Source: DTQF01 sp038874185
GTDB taxonomy: Archaea > Micrarchaeota > Micrarchaeia > CABMEP01
NCBI GenBank assembly: GCA_038874185.1
Contig: JAVZCX010000042.1
Coordinates: 1 to 5,780 of the forward strand
Direction of reading: 5' to 3'
Length of the DNA stretch: 5,780 nt
Positions 4,471 through 5,780 of the stretch are shown here, piece by piece (the stretch's first letter is position 1; the number at the start of each line of letters is the position of its first letter). The notes under the pieces were generated by a model that was not told the origin of the DNA, made no database searches, and worked only from the letters and a program-made list of their open reading frames with translations. The position numbers were made by a program, and so were the translations under genes.

Positions 4471-5780
4471 TTAATGAAACTCCCAGAATCTCTTTGTTCT
4501 TATAAATGTCTTCTGTGCTTCAAGGAGGGCTGCATAAAACTCGTCTTCATTCTTATATGGCCTGCTAAGAATGGAGGATGCCTTAGTTGGGCCTATTCCA
4601 TATGTAGAAAGTGTGATAACGCCATTCCTTCCTGAGGCACTTATTATGGCTGCTGATCTTTCAAGTTTTTCTCTCCAGCTTTTTTCCTCTGAATTAAGCC
4701 TCTTTTTCTTTAATAGCTTTCTAACGTCCTCTACAGAGACGAAATTAGGCAGTATTGTAACAACACTGCTTCCGCACTTTGGGCATTTTACCTTTTCCTG
4801 CAATGTTCCAATAAATGAAATCCAATCCTTTCCGCAATGCATGCAATATAAAACAACTGACTTGCCAAGCAACTTAGCTTTAAATGCCTTTATTATCTCT
4901 GATGTTGGCTCTATGGATGCGATAAGCTCTGATCCATGATTCCTTATAAGTGCACGCGTTGCTACTGGAGAGAGTTTCTTCACATGGACTGAATGAACAG
5001 AAATCTCTTTCTTTGCAATTCCATCAAGTATTTTTTGTGCATTCTTCAGATCATAGTAGGAAGAATAAACATCCCTAAGGGTCTCTTCATAAACCGGTGT
5101 TCCTACAAAGGCCTGGATGAAACGATCTGAAATCCTAGGGGTTTCACGGAACAAATTAAACATCTTACCTATGTGGATGAATTTGAATCTAAAAAGCTTA
5201 TGCTTAGAAAGATGAGATTCCAAATCTGATTTTATATCCGATCTGGCTATGGCTAAAAGCTGATCCTTTACTACATTTGACTCTGCCTTCCTTGGAAGAA
5301 TCAATGCTATTCTATACGCATCCACAAGCGTTTTTATTGACGAACCATATTCTTTTGATAATCTCTCTGCAAGCACTGCAGCTAATGTTCTGTTTGCATT
5401 AAGGCCACCGAGTACGTGTATTACAGCAACATCATTCCAGCATTCTATAAGGATGTTTTTATTTATTGGCATCGTTTCCCTGAATTCTGGTGAATCAATT
5501 AAATCCTTTATAGCTTCTGCTTCTATACCTGTTTCTTTTGCTGCTTTATTTATGTCTTCTGATTCCTTTAGAAGCTCCTTGATGGTGGTTCTTAATTTTC
5601 CAACTGTCTGTGCAACTTCATAGCTTGTTGGTATTTCTTCCCCCTCCCAATCTGGAATAGCTGCGCTTATATCATCTGCTGCCTCTACTACTACAATTCT
5701 CCTCTCATTATCAATGTCCAATATCCTCCATGGAACCCCTTTAGTTATGAAAAGCTCGTTTGTTTCAAAGAAAGAAACAA
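4471..5780 (-). CDS. lhr: Lhr-family ATP-dependent helicase, C-terminal half (5' truncated by window edge)
   Basis: C-terminal 435 residues of a large superfamily 2 helicase of the Lhr family, a 3'-5' nucleic-acid translocase linked to DNA repair and related processing. The frame continues past the right edge: upstream of the TTG at 5719-5721 it reads FETNELFITKGVPWRIL, which belongs to the same domain, so that TTG is not a start. Family marks, numbered from the TTG: IPDWEGEEIP at 22-31 and VAQTVGKLR at 36-44 (start of the post-winged-helix domain), FVGTPVYEETLRDVY at 205-219, KKLSPVATRALI at 248-259, and a C-terminal EFYAALLEAQKTFIRTKRFW at 394-413. Cys 293, 296, 313 and 316 (CMHC...CPKC) form a probable zinc ribbon at 4774-4845; a C-terminal four-cysteine motif is, as I recall, characteristic of the archaeal aLhr1 subgroup. 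The RecA-like motor domains and winged helix lie outside the window. A GIGPTKASSIL stretch near 375-385 is typical of the tail. No gene is closely linked downstream. Confidence 0.9.
   Translation of the reverse strand, partial: VSFFETNELFITKGVPWRILDIDNERRIVVVEAADDISAAIPDWEGEEIPTSYEVAQTVGKLRTTIKELLKESEDINKAAKETGIEAEAIKDLIDSPEFRETMPINKNILIECWNDVAVIHVLGGLNANRTLAAVLAERLSKEYGSSIKTLVDAYRIALILPRKAESNVVKDQLLAIARSDIKSDLESHLSKHKLFRFKFIHIGKMFNLFRETPRISDRFIQAFVGTPVYEETLRDVYSSYYDLKNAQKILDGIAKKEISVHSVHVKKLSPVATRALIRNHGSELIASIEPTSEIIKAFKAKLLGKSVVLYCMHCGKDWISFIGTLQEKVKCPKCGSSVVTILPNFVSVEDVRKLLKKKRLNSEEKSWREKLERSAAIISASGRNGVITLSTYGIGPTKASSILSRPYKNEDEFYAALLEAQKTFIRTKRFWEFH

Noticed and set aside
4571..4939. 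122-codon plus-strand frame inside lhr
   Set aside because: It runs antisense through the conserved Lhr zinc ribbon and C-terminal motifs, which are clearly the real coding content.

Overview
The window comes from an AT-rich archaeal genome, most likely one of the small-genome DPANN-type lineages. Four features point this way: a tandem Lrp/AsnC-type regulator, an archaeal-type Lhr helicase with a cysteine motif, TATA-like boxes lying 23-27 nt before two start codons with no ribosome binding site between (leaderless style), and one strong archaeal Shine-Dalgarno (GAGGTGA). The exact phylum cannot be fixed from this sequence.

Layout: (1) 2-811, plus strand: 3' part of the adenosylcobalamin-dependent (class II) ribonucleotide reductase gene nrdJ, cut by the left edge. 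(2) 923-1987, minus strand: a 354-residue regulator made of two fused Lrp/AsnC-like units. (3) 2102-2806, plus strand, divergent from the regulator: an unrecognised, probably exported, beta-strand-rich protein with five N-glycosylation sequons. (4) 2833-4125, minus strand, convergent with the previous gene: a 430-residue protein of unknown function whose motif order recalls Dit1/PvcA isonitrile synthases. (5) 4126-4470: a 345-base gap with a candidate promoter/operator and a perfect A/T hairpin. (6) 4471-5780, minus strand: C-terminal half of an Lhr-family superfamily 2 helicase, cut by the right edge.

The two edge genes are housekeeping genes (dNTP synthesis; DNA repair or nucleic-acid processing). 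The interior genes look accessory. The regulator and the exported protein share a 114-bp divergent intergenic region that holds a 9-bp element repeated at exactly 10-bp spacing plus one inverted near-copy, a plausible operator for the regulator. No operon joins the edge genes to the interior ones. I found no tRNA, rRNA, CRISPR array, insertion sequence or defence system. The best leads for novelty are the 430-residue Dit1/PvcA-like protein and the regulator/exported-protein pair.
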